The translations under genes and the position numbers were made by a program. The notes below the pieces were generated by a model. That model saw only the letters and a list, made by a program, of their open reading frames with translations, searched no databases and had not been told where the DNA came from. From positions 1,054,001 to 1,118,000 of the forward strand of contig NZ_CP050497.1 of NCBI RefSeq assembly GCF_018336815.1: a stretch of DNA of 64,000 bases. Reading direction: 5' to 3'. This stretch comes from Treponema vincentii. GTDB lineage: Bacteria > Spirochaetota > Spirochaetia > Treponematales > Treponemataceae. Positions within the stretch are counted from its first letter, which is position 1. The number at the start of each line of letters is the position of its first letter. Positions 8,385-17,051 of the stretch are shown in pieces.

Positions 8385-9147
8385 TTTCGAGATGCCCTAT
8401 CACTTATTCGGAATCCCCTGAAAAAATTGTCGGCTAAAAAATTGATGAAACTAAAAGGAGGTCAAAATGATATCATTGACGGCAAGTTTTTTACAGAGCA
8501 CCCGATGAATCTGTTGGAACGAGGATCATTCCCTTGTATGCCGGTACTGATAGGGTCAAATAAAGATGAATTTTCCATGATTGAATTACCGATGTACTAC
8601 AAAGCCCTTGGAATTACAAAGAACAAAGAACATTTAAAAAGAATTTCTGTTGAAAAAATACGGAGGATTTGCAGATTCTCTTGAATCCGAACTAAAACCG
8701 GAAGCGAACGGAATCGTAGACTTACAAATTCAAATCATGGAGTTGCTTGTATTTCACTCAAGTGCACTGTTCCTCATGGAAAAAATCGGAGAAAAATCTC
8801 CCGTATACGGATATAGAATGAATTATATTCCTAATCTATATAATGGACTTCGCGGCTCATATCATGGGGCGGAACTTGCATTTTTCTTCGGCGCCATAGA
8901 TAACATGAATATACACATTACCGATGAAAATAAGGCTGCCGTTATTGCAATTCAAAAGGACTGGATACAGTTTATTAAGTTCGGCAAGATAGAAGGGCGT
9001 CCGCTTTTTAATGAAACCGGAAAAATTACAGAATATGATAAAGATATCAAAACCATACCGTTTCCGCATGCAAATCTTATTCACCATATTCAAAAGAGCG
9101 GTATTGCCGATAAGCTCAGAAAAGAATATATACAGAACCGTAGATAA
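8385..9147 (+). pseudogene. Carboxylesterase type B, C-terminal part, truncated and frameshifted
   Basis: Two adjoining frames together give the C-terminal half of a para-nitrobenzyl-esterase-like protein. The first reads NPLKKLSAKKLMKL...IIDGKFFTEHP...MPVLIGSNKDEFSM. The second contains SYHGAELAFFFGA, with the catalytic His, and ends IQKDWIQFIKFGKI...PFPH. The frames switch in the A-rich stretch 8636-8658. The N-terminal half with the nucleophile GxSxG motif is missing and no start with a ribosome site exists, so the gene is dead whether or not the frameshift is real. The 5' limit is approximate. Confidence 0.75.
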
Positions 9148-9233
9148 GTTTCCGTAAAAATAACAGAAAAGCATTGTGAAAAAATTATACAGCTCATAAA
9201 GAACTGAGCGAAGGGGAATATAAAAGAGGTTGT

Positions 9234-9905
9234 ATGGAAAAAGATTTATGCTTTAAAGCACTGTTAAAGTTTTCTCTCGGCGTGGTGGCCATAGGAATTT
9301 TATTGTTTTTACCTGCAGGAACTTTTCATTATTGGAAAGCATGGTTGTTGATGGGGATATTATTTATTCCGATGCTCTTCGCAGGAATTGTATTACTGTT
9401 GAAAAATCCGGACTTGCTCAAAAAACGCTTGAACACAAAAGAATCGCAAGCGGAACAACGTCTGGTGATAAACTTAAGTGCCGCAATGTTTCTTTTGGGA
9501 TTTGTTTTAGCCGGATTGAATTTCCGCTTCGGATGGATAATAGCACCCGATTGGTTGTCATGGACAGGTACCGCTATATTTCTGCTTTCATATATGCTTT
9601 ATGCGGAAGTATTAAAGGAGAATGCCTACTTATCACGAACGGTTGAAGTCCAAAAGGGGCAAAAGGTCGTTGATACCGGATTGTATGGGATCGTTCGCCA
9701 TCCTATGTATACCATAACGATTTTTTTATTTCTGTCGATGCCTTTGGTACTGGGTTCTCTTATCTCTTTTGTCGTTTTTCTTGCATATCCTGTCATTATT
9801 GCAAAAAGAATTATAAACGAAGAAGCAGTGCTTGAAAAAGATTTAGACGGATACACCGAATATAAAAAGAAGGTAAAATACAAAATCATTCCGTATCTGT
9901 GGTGA
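9234..9905 (+). CDS. Isoprenylcysteine carboxyl methyltransferase (ICMT) family membrane protein
   Basis: A 223-residue inner-membrane methyltransferase-like protein with about five membrane segments. The SAM-binding signature is in the C-terminal third: VVDTGLYGIVRHPMYT, then INEEAVLEKDLDGYTEYKKKVKYKIIPYLW, typical of the ICMT/PEMT superfamily. Bacterial members have few known substrates; lipid or small-molecule methylation is possible. AGAGG lies before the ATG. It is followed head to head by the minus-strand ECF operon end, so it is monocistronic. Confidence 0.82.
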   Translation: MEKDLCFKALLKFSLGVVAIGILLFLPAGTFHYWKAWLLMGILFIPMLFAGIVLLLKNPDLLKKRLNTKESQAEQRLVINLSAAMFLLGFVLAGLNFRFGWIIAPDWLSWTGTAIFLLSYMLYAEVLKENAYLSRTVEVQKGQKVVDTGLYGIVRHPMYTITIFLFLSMPLVLGSLISFVVFLAYPVIIAKRIINEEAVLEKDLDGYTEYKKKVKYKIIPYLW

Positions 9906-9917
9906 TGCGGAAAAAAC

Positions 9918-11330
9918 TTATACGGTTATACGCCTCGTGCAGCAGGAGCGGATAAGTTCGCCGTCGTGGGTTACAACGAGAATTGTTGTGCCCATCGATC
10001 GAAGTTTTTCCAGCAATGCGGCGGTTTCTTTCATGTGCGCATAATCAAGGCCGCTGGTCGGTTCGTCAAGAAGCAGTAAGTCCCGCCCGGATGCAAGGGC
10101 GCAGGCAATGGCGAGCCGCTGTTTTTGTCCGCCGGAAAGGCTCTGCGGATGACGATCGGCAAAGTCCGCCAAATCAAGATTTCTTATGATTTCCATTGCC
10201 GTTTCTTTCTCGGTTGCTGTTCCTTTTTTTAGGCTGATAAGAACCTCATCCAGTACACTTTCTGTAAAAAGCTGATTGCCGGTATCTTGCATAACCATAA
10301 AACAAAGCTTCTTTCGAGATTTGCTGTCGTAAAGTTTTCCCTCATACTCCAAGGTACCTTTACACCGTTTTTCCAGTCCGCATAAACAATTGAGGAAGCT
10401 GGTCTTGCCTGCGCCGTTTGCTCCCACGATTGCCGTAATTTGCCCTGCAGCGATTTGCAGTATTGGAATATCCACAATGTTCTTTTTTTCGCCGTGATAG
10501 GCAAAGTGGAAATTTCGCAGTGTGATTGGTCTGTCTCCTTCTCGAAAAGAATCCATTTGCATTTCCGCAGGCGATTCCATCACGGTTGTACGAAGCCCCA
10601 TTTGTGTAAGCTGATTTTGTGTAAGCTCCTCTTTCCCGCTTCCGGTAAATTCTCCGACAATCTCTCCGTCACGCAGAACTACAGCGCGGTCAATGATGTC
10701 CCACAGGTATGCAATGCGATGCTCCGCCGCGATAATGGTTTTTCCCTCTGCCTTCCAGCGCAGGATAAGCTCTCGAAGCATCAGCGTTGCCGTATAGTCA
10801 AGATTTGCAGACGGCTCATCGAGCAGTATGATTTTCGGTTCGGATACATTTACGGAAGCGCAGGCTATTTTTTGTTTTTCGCCGTCAGACAGGCGGAAGA
10901 TATTGCGATCCATCAAAGATGCCATACGGAAATGTGCAACGGTACGGTCGATTCTGGTATAGATTTCCTGCTCAGGCAGCCCTCTGTTTTCACATCCGAA
11001 TGCAAGTTCTCCGGTGGTATCGACATTGTAAAACTGGGTTCTGGGATTTTGGAAAACGGTGCCTATGATGAGTGCGGTATCATAGAGTTCACGATCCTTA
11101 ACACTGTCGCCGTCAATGAAGATATCACCGCTGAGTGCTCCGGAATAGAAGTGCGGAATCAGACCGTTTATAAGCCGCAATATCGTTGTCTTTCCGCACC
11201 CTGACGGGCCCGTCAAAAGGACGCATTCTCCCGTTTTTACCGTCAGATCAATATTTTTCAAACTACTTGCATACGTGCACTCAACATTTCCGGCGCCGTA
11301 ACGAAAACTGACATTTTTAAGTTCTACCAT
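9918..11330 (-). CDS. Energy-coupling-factor ATPase with two fused ABC domains (EcfA)
   Basis: Both ATPase domains of an ECF importer lie on one 470-residue chain. The first has Walker A GPSGCGKTT and signature LSDGEKQK; the second has GANGAGKTS and LSGGQKQR. Each has a Walker B ending in LLLDEP. I start it at the ATG 11328-11330 (MVELKNVSFRYG), which overlaps the stop of ecfT; a longer frame exists but has no ribosome site. It is the last gene of the TetR-ABC-ABC-S-T-A operon and should energise the EcfT/MptD pair, and perhaps other S components encoded elsewhere. Confidence 0.93.
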   Translation of the reverse strand: MVELKNVSFRYGAGNVECTYASSLKNIDLTVKTGECVLLTGPSGCGKTTILRLINGLIPHFYSGALSGDIFIDGDSVKDRELYDTALIIGTVFQNPRTQFYNVDTTGELAFGCENRGLPEQEIYTRIDRTVAHFRMASLMDRNIFRLSDGEKQKIACASVNVSEPKIILLDEPSANLDYTATLMLRELILRWKAEGKTIIAAEHRIAYLWDIIDRAVVLRDGEIVGEFTGSGKEELTQNQLTQMGLRTTVMESPAEMQMDSFREGDRPITLRNFHFAYHGEKKNIVDIPILQIAAGQITAIVGANGAGKTSFLNCLCGLEKRCKGTLEYEGKLYDSKSRKKLCFMVMQDTGNQLFTESVLDEVLISLKKGTATEKETAMEIIRNLDLADFADRHPQSLSGGQKQRLAIACALASGRDLLLLDEPTSGLDYAHMKETAALLEKLRSMGTTILVVTHDGELIRSCCTRRITV

Positions 11331-12064
11331 AATGCTACTCTGCAAAGCTCCAAAATCCACATGACAACAACGGCGAGGCAGATAATCAGCAATATCAAAT
11401 CCTGCACTCGAAATCCGATACGGCAGATGTTAGTGCGCTTTATCGGAGCGCCCAATCCGCGTGTCAACGCAGCGGCAGATAGGTCTTCTCCGATACGGAC
11501 GGTTGAAGTTATCATAGGAACCAGTTGGTACTCCACAACCTCTCCGGCTCTTACACCGCCTAACCGAATTCCGCGCATACCCATCGCTCGTCTGATGGAT
11601 TTCCATTCCGCTCCAATGGTCGGAAACATCCTGAACATCACCGACATGGGAATGGTGATTGCTTGAGGAATATGAAGCCGCTTCATAGCGGAGATAAATT
11701 CACTAACGGACGTCGTTCCAATCAAATATCCGCCCATAACTACCGTAACTGCAAAGCGCGTTAAAATTCCTCCGCACATTAAAGCAATGAAGTTCAGCAG
11801 TCCCGGCAAATACGGCATAGCGATCAGCAGCCCATAACCGACCGCAAGCATAATAACCCCGCGTCCAAACCGTTTCCATTGCCGTTCTATGAGCAGCAAT
11901 AAAAACGGAAGAACCGACAAGATTATCTTAATCGATTTCATTTGAGAGCCGCCAAGTCCGCCCATAACAAATACCGCTAAAACGAGCACGAGTGCAAGCT
12001 TTGTGCGAGGGTCGAGAAAGCCGCGTCTTTTTTCTTGCGACAGTGCGGATGAGTATGCTATCAC
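11324..12064 (-). CDS. ECF transporter transmembrane component (EcfT)
   Basis: A 246-residue T component that couples ATP hydrolysis by EcfA to the substrate-binding S protein in the inner membrane. It shows the N-terminal DPRTKL motif, several hydrophobic helices, and the paired coupling motifs RAMGMRGIR and AALTRGLG (Ala-Arg-Gly type). The start is a GTG whose bases overlap the stop of the S-component gene (GTGA), and its end overlaps the EcfA start, so the three are tightly coupled. Confidence 0.9.
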   Translation of the reverse strand: MIAYSSALSQEKRRGFLDPRTKLALVLVLAVFVMGGLGGSQMKSIKIILSVLPFLLLLIERQWKRFGRGVIMLAVGYGLLIAMPYLPGLLNFIALMCGGILTRFAVTVVMGGYLIGTTSVSEFISAMKRLHIPQAITIPMSVMFRMFPTIGAEWKSIRRAMGMRGIRLGGVRAGEVVEYQLVPMITSTVRIGEDLSAAALTRGLGAPIKRTNICRIGFRVQDLILLIICLAVVVMWILELCRVALW

Positions 12065-12645
12065 GCAAGACCTGCTTTCTCAAAATGCTTTTTCAAAAGA
12101 GCCTTGCCAAGAAGCCCTCCGAGAATTCCGCAGACTAAACAAGCAGCCAGTAGTACCGGCGCCATCCAGAGGGGCATAAGTTTTGAAACCGCATCAATAT
12201 ATGCCTGACCATAATCCGCTCTCTGTGCAAAGTATCCCTCGTAGTCCGTAAACAGCGGTAAGTAATTTCCGAAAATCCACACACTGAACAGTCCATAAGA
12301 GAGAACCGCTTTTTTGGCGTTCTTGTATTCTCCGCTCTTAAAACACAGTTCCGCAAGTCCTCCTGCGATTGCGCAGGTAAGGAGCGGCCACGGTCCCATA
12401 CCGGTAAGCAGCATTAAGATTCCCATAATCATAGCCATGATAAAAATCATTCCGGGCTTTTTCACCTTTGTTAAAAAAAGCATAAAAGGAATACCGCCTA
12501 TAATCGGTACAAATACCGACAGAAGCGGCAAAAATATCGGTATCATGCCCAACATTGCAATCGCAAATAAAATGACAAAGTAAATTGCGCTGTAGATTCC
12601 GATGTTAATCAAATCCCGACCTTTCAGTTTGCTTTCGCTTTTCAT
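12061..12645 (-). CDS. MptD-family ECF transporter S component
   Basis: A 194-residue integral membrane protein beginning MKSESKLKGRDLINIGIYSAIYF, with six predicted helices and KALLKKHFEKAGLA at the C-terminus, fitting the MptD family of putative ECF substrate-binding components. The substrate is not known. GGAGG precedes the ATG. It sits between two exporter-fold ABC genes and EcfT/EcfA. This suggests that one substrate, possibly a metal chelate or haem-like cofactor, is handled by both systems (inference). Confidence 0.85.
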   Translation of the reverse strand: MKSESKLKGRDLINIGIYSAIYFVILFAIAMLGMIPIFLPLLSVFVPIIGGIPFMLFLTKVKKPGMIFIMAMIMGILMLLTGMGPWPLLTCAIAGGLAELCFKSGEYKNAKKAVLSYGLFSVWIFGNYLPLFTDYEGYFAQRADYGQAYIDAVSKLMPLWMAPVLLAACLVCGILGGLLGKALLKKHFEKAGLA

Positions 12646-12664
12646 TTAAAATTCCTCCATATAA

Positions 12665-14404
12665 TTATTTATGCACCTTCCAGCTTGCAGCTTCGCGCCG
12701 TTCGCAGATAAAGTTGCGGTATATGCCGTCCTGCTCCATCAGTTGGGTATGGGTGCCGTGCTGCACAATCTTGCCGTGGTCTACGACGATGATCTGATCG
12801 GCTCTCTCTACGGTTTTCAGCCGATGGGCTATCATGATGACGGTCTTTTCGGCGGTGAGTGCTTGGATGGCGTGCATCAGCTCGTTTTCATTTTCGGGAT
12901 CAATGTTGGCAGTTGCCTCATCCAAAAAGATGACCGGCGCATTTTTCATCATAGCGCGGGCGATGGAGATGCGCTGTTTTTCGCCGCCGGAAAGACTTGC
13001 GCCGCCTTCGCCGACTACCGTATCGTATCCTTGGGGAAGGCTTGAGATAAAGTCATGGCAGCAGGCCTTTTTCGCCGCAGCGATCACATCTTCCATCGGA
13101 GCGCCGGACTGACCAAAGCGGATATTGTTGGCGATGGTGTCGTGGAATAAATAGACCGATTGGAACACAAAACTGAAATTCGCCATCAAGGAATCCATAT
13201 CGTAATCCTTCACATTCCGGCCGCCCAGCATAACGGTTCCCCCGTCTACATCCCAGAACCGTGCAAGCAGATTTACCAAGGTGGTTTTTCCTCCGCCGGA
13301 AGGACCGACAATCGCCGTCGTGGTTTTTTCCGGAATATGCAATGAAATCCCGTCGATGATTTTCCGCTTCTCATACGAAAATGCTATATCCTGCGCAGTA
13401 ATATCACGCACTGCCGGTGTAATATTTTCTCCGGATATATCCATCTGCGGCGTGTTCAGAATTTCCTGCGCCCGGTCAACACTCATATCAACCACGCGCA
13501 GCAGTGACGAATATTGTCCTGCCGTTTCCAGACCGGTATAGATGATAAATGCGGAGATTACCATGACAACGGCAGTCAAGGCGTCCATACTTCCGGCACA
13601 ATAAAATACGCATGAAAAAGCTACCATTGCCACACCGGTAAGCTTGGCGATAAAACTCTGCAATGCTATGCGAGGCACCAGTGTCATTTCCATGTCGATA
13701 TTGATCTTACTGTTTTCCGAGATTGCCTCATTTAATTCCTTGCTCTTAACTCCCGTCAACCGGTAAGCCTTAACCTCGGTCATCCCTTGCAGGTATTCCA
13801 GAACCTTTTCTACGAGCCTTTCATCTGCGCGTATCTTTTTTCCCGACACCTTTTCGGAAGCAATCCGGAGACGGCTGTTTGCAAAAAGAAACAGCGAAAA
13901 ACCGCAGAGCAGCACACAGGCGATTCTCCAGTCGAAGAAAAACAACATGACGACAATAAGCGAGGTTGTAAGCAAGCCGTCGCAGACAAGCATTACCACA
14001 CGGGTTGCAATATTTTCAAGACTTTCCATTATATTAGTTGTGATAGACGTAATCTGTCCGAGGCTGTTGGCGTTAAAGTATCCCATCGGAAGATACCGCA
14101 GATGCTCCGCAATCTCCACCCGTTTTTTCGCACAAGTGTCATAGCCCCCTTCGGTCTGCAACATAACGGCCTTTGATTTTAGCAATCCCGATCCGGCAAT
14201 GCTGATCAGCATAATCCCTAACGAGAGCAGGATATCTTTTGTGTCTACCGTTCCGTTCATCAGCGCCCGAATCATCACTGCAATCGCCGGAATCTTTAGC
14301 GCCTCAAACAGCGCCTGAATAACATTGAGCCGAATGGAAGTGATAAATTTCCGGCGGTTTTCTTCACCGCAGAACGCAAAAAACTTTCTAATAACTTTAA
14401 GCAT
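12665..14404 (-). CDS. ABC half-transporter, permease-ATPase fusion (second of pair)
   Basis: A 579-residue type-IV (exporter-fold) half transporter with six membrane helices in residues 1-310, then a nucleotide-binding domain with Walker A GPSGGGKTT, signature LSGGEKQR, Walker B VIFLDEAT and the switch His in IAHRL. Its ATG overlaps the end of the preceding half-transporter gene, so the two almost certainly form a heterodimer. Heterodimers of this kind include siderophore importers (YbtPQ, IrtAB) as well as exporters, and the linked ECF importer makes an uptake role worth considering. Confidence 0.92.
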   Translation of the reverse strand: MLKVIRKFFAFCGEENRRKFITSIRLNVIQALFEALKIPAIAVMIRALMNGTVDTKDILLSLGIMLISIAGSGLLKSKAVMLQTEGGYDTCAKKRVEIAEHLRYLPMGYFNANSLGQITSITTNIMESLENIATRVVMLVCDGLLTTSLIVVMLFFFDWRIACVLLCGFSLFLFANSRLRIASEKVSGKKIRADERLVEKVLEYLQGMTEVKAYRLTGVKSKELNEAISENSKINIDMEMTLVPRIALQSFIAKLTGVAMVAFSCVFYCAGSMDALTAVVMVISAFIIYTGLETAGQYSSLLRVVDMSVDRAQEILNTPQMDISGENITPAVRDITAQDIAFSYEKRKIIDGISLHIPEKTTTAIVGPSGGGKTTLVNLLARFWDVDGGTVMLGGRNVKDYDMDSLMANFSFVFQSVYLFHDTIANNIRFGQSGAPMEDVIAAAKKACCHDFISSLPQGYDTVVGEGGASLSGGEKQRISIARAMMKNAPVIFLDEATANIDPENENELMHAIQALTAEKTVIMIAHRLKTVERADQIIVVDHGKIVQHGTHTQLMEQDGIYRNFICERREAASWKVHK

Positions 14405-16142
14405 GATCTTTCACCTCAATATGTGCATTCCACATCGTTTCATATAACCCGTGATGAGAAAGAAGCTCATCATGGGTTCCGCTGTCTGCAACGGTGCCGT
14501 CTTTAATAACATAAATACAATCGGCAGCGGTAATCGTCGAGAGCCGGTGCGCAATCACGATGAGCGTCTTCCCCTCCGTCAGCTTAGAGATAGAGCGCTG
14601 AATAACCGCCTCGCTTTCAGGATCGGTGTAGGCGGTTGCCTCATCCAAAATGATAATAGGCGCCGCTTTCAGCATTGCTCTTGCAATGGAAATACGCTGC
14701 CGCTCGCCGCCGGAAAGATGCCCGCCGGAAGTGCCTACCACGGTATCGTAACCATTCTCCAGTTCCAAAATGAATTCATGGCAACCGCTTTGTCTTGCCG
14801 CTTCCTCCACTTCTGCATCAGTTGCATCCGCCCGTCCAATGCGGATATTTTCCCTGACCGTCATGTTGAATAGATAATTATCCTGCGAGACAAAGGCAAT
14901 CTTATCCGAATACGCCTCTTGCGGAATTGCGCGAATGTCCGTATCCCCCAGCAAAATTGAGCCGCTGCTCACATCCCAAAGCGAAGCGATGAGACGAGCA
15001 ATGGTACTCTTTCCGCTGCCGGAAGGACCGACCAGCGCAATAAAGCTGCCCTCCGGGATTTCCATAGAAATGCCGTGAAGCACTTCCTGTTCTTTATACG
15101 AGAAATGAACATCCTGCAACTTCAACATGTTTTTCTTTGGAACGGTTCCGTCTAATGGGCGCTCCATTTCGGGAGCATACAAAATACTTTGAACTTCACC
15201 GAAAATGGTTCCCATCGTTCGAAAGTCGTCCGAATAACTCATCAAGGTTATAAGCGGTGTGATGATGCCGACAGACAAAATAATGATTGTTACCAGATTC
15301 TGCGGAGAAAGATATCCTCCCTTTACCAACAGACCGCCGATGGGGAGCACGGAAACCATTGTGGCGGGCATGATTACCGTGGCGAATGTAAAGGTGAGAA
15401 TACAGGAGCGCATCCAATCGATATAGCTGTGAGCTGCTTCATACGCGTCATGCACGAAGCGGTCGTAGGAACTTTTTGTATTTCCGAAAACCTTAATGAC
15501 TTGAATACCGCCGATATATTCAACCGCCGTATCATTGAGCGCTTTTGTGGCTGTAACCGTGCGTTGATAAAATTGAGGACTGCCCTTCATCATAAGACCG
15601 TAACAAAAAAAGCCAACCGGTATCGTTGCAAGAGAAGCCAGCCCCATACGCCAATCAATAGTAAAAATATAGATCAAAATGATAACGGGGATCAGTAAAT
15701 TTGCGGTGAACTCCGGAACGATATGCGCCAGTGTTGTTTCAATGCTGTCGATACGTTCGATGAGTGTATTCTTGAGCGCTCCGGAACTTTGCTCCAGCAT
15801 CGCCCCCAGCGGCATTCTTGTCAGTTTTTCCGTACAGCGTTTTCGGAGTTCCCCGAGCACTGCAAACGTTGCCTTATGACTTGTCGATGTGCTAAGCGCA
15901 TGAAACAGTACACGGCAAAACCAGAACGCTGCGATAATCAGACAGCGAACCATATAATATGATAGGTCTTTGTTTCCGCCCATCAAACCATGTACGATGC
16001 CGGCAACAACAAAATACGGTGCGATAGAAAAGGCCACGCCGATAACTGCGAGGATAACACTCAGCACATATTGTCCTTTGTGTTCCCCTGTTTGTCCCAA
16101 AGCCCACGCGATAGGCGAAGGACTCTTTTCTTTTTCCTTCAT
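14397..16142 (-). CDS. ABC half-transporter, permease-ATPase fusion (first of pair)
   Basis: A 581-residue half transporter with six membrane segments then an ATPase domain: Walker A GPSGSGKST, signature LSGGERQR, Walker B IIILDEAT and switch IAHRLS. I use the ATG at 16140-16142, which has AAGGAG eight bases upstream, rather than an in-frame TTG two codons earlier. It is the first structural gene after the TetR regulator and overlaps the next ABC gene by 8 bases. The degenerate sites of a typical heterodimer are not obvious; both ATPase domains look catalytically complete. Confidence 0.92.
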   Translation of the reverse strand: MKEKEKSPSPIAWALGQTGEHKGQYVLSVILAVIGVAFSIAPYFVVAGIVHGLMGGNKDLSYYMVRCLIIAAFWFCRVLFHALSTSTSHKATFAVLGELRKRCTEKLTRMPLGAMLEQSSGALKNTLIERIDSIETTLAHIVPEFTANLLIPVIILIYIFTIDWRMGLASLATIPVGFFCYGLMMKGSPQFYQRTVTATKALNDTAVEYIGGIQVIKVFGNTKSSYDRFVHDAYEAAHSYIDWMRSCILTFTFATVIMPATMVSVLPIGGLLVKGGYLSPQNLVTIIILSVGIITPLITLMSYSDDFRTMGTIFGEVQSILYAPEMERPLDGTVPKKNMLKLQDVHFSYKEQEVLHGISMEIPEGSFIALVGPSGSGKSTIARLIASLWDVSSGSILLGDTDIRAIPQEAYSDKIAFVSQDNYLFNMTVRENIRIGRADATDAEVEEAARQSGCHEFILELENGYDTVVGTSGGHLSGGERQRISIARAMLKAAPIIILDEATAYTDPESEAVIQRSISKLTEGKTLIVIAHRLSTITAADCIYVIKDGTVADSGTHDELLSHHGLYETMWNAHIEVKDHA

Positions 16143-16193
16143 AAGCAATTCTCCTTATGGAAACTTCTAAAAAACTGCAACGTTCAATTACTC

Positions 16194-16278
16194 ACCGCAG
16201 AGGCGCAAAGGTATTGGGAGGGTATTGGGTTAGCTGCCCCCTAGGTGATTTCTCTGCGCTCTTTGCGTCTTGGCGGTT
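16194..16278. repeat. Palindromic ACCGCAGAG-type intergenic repeat, copy 1
   Basis: The arms ACCGCAGAGGCGCAAAG (16194-16210) and CTTTGCGTCTTGGCGGT (16262-16278) are imperfect inverted repeats around a loop of about 50 bases. A related element lies at 50859-50955. It fills the gap between the TetR gene and the ABC operon it probably controls. Confidence 0.6.
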
Positions 16279-16311
16279 ATTTTTTTAGAAGTACCTATCT
16301 ATTGAAAATCT

Positions 16312-16920
16312 CTAAAACCCCAACAACTGCTTCCAGCCCGGAACAAAGAAGGCCTCTATCGTTGTTAAGCTGCGGAGCGCTTCTTCCACGCTGTAATTAT
16401 GGATAACCGGTTCAAAGAGCGCGGTCGTATATGCTGAAAGCAAAAGATGCAGCTCCTTTGGAGTAATATCCCTCACCGCGTAGCCTTGCGCTTTAAGTAT
16501 CGGCATATATTGTAAAAGCTGCGCTTGCTGCCCCTCTGTAAGATCGTGGAGAAAATGCTCGTACTTACTCCCCCGCGATTTTGCCAGCAATAGATGATAT
16601 TCTTCCATATTCGGATAGATAATCTCGCGCATCATGTCGATTTCAGAATCCCGCCACTGTATACGTTCTTCGTGATGAACTGCATCCACATACCGTGCAA
16701 CGTGCGCATCCAACCAAGCGTTTATGCGATCCACCGCAGGAGCGACAATTTGATCAAAGAGGTCTGCTTTATCTACACAATGCCGATATATTCCCGCAGC
16801 CGTCATACCGCAGCGCTTGCTGATACTCCGCATGGAAGACTTATCAAAGCCCATCTCCATAAATTCGGCTTTTGCTGCGGCTATAATTTTTATATGATTG
16901 GCGGTTTTGTCTCTCGGCAT
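16312..16920 (-). CDS. TetR/AcrR family transcriptional regulator
   Basis: A 202-residue regulator. The N-terminal helix-turn-helix lies in residues 8-55 (IIAAAKAEFMEMGFDKSSMR, then CGMTAAGIYRHCVDKADLF), followed by a variable ligand-binding C-terminal domain. AAGGAATCC precedes the ATG. It lies directly upstream of, and on the same strand as, the ABC/ECF operon, so local regulation of that transporter in response to its substrate is the simplest reading. No clear palindromic operator was picked out in the leader. Confidence 0.9.
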   Translation of the reverse strand: MPRDKTANHIKIIAAAKAEFMEMGFDKSSMRSISKRCGMTAAGIYRHCVDKADLFDQIVAPAVDRINAWLDAHVARYVDAVHHEERIQWRDSEIDMMREIIYPNMEEYHLLLAKSRGSKYEHFLHDLTEGQQAQLLQYMPILKAQGYAVRDITPKELHLLLSAYTTALFEPVIHNYSVEEALRSLTTIEAFFVPGWKQLLGF

Positions 16921-17051
16921 GGATTCCTTCTTTGGCGTACAGCGTTAGCTAACACGTATAAACATACAACCGATTGGGGTAGGTGTCAAGGGGATGAGGG
17001 CAGGGGGACAAAAATTTGCAGTTTTTAATGTAATAAGATACAATAGAGTCT

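Noticed and set aside
10440..11204. Long plus-strand open frame opposite EcfA
   Set aside because: Shadow of the strongly conserved ATPase gene on the other strand.
15189..15698. 169-codon plus-strand frame within the first ABC gene
   Set aside because: Antisense to the permease domain; composition is typical of a shadow frame.
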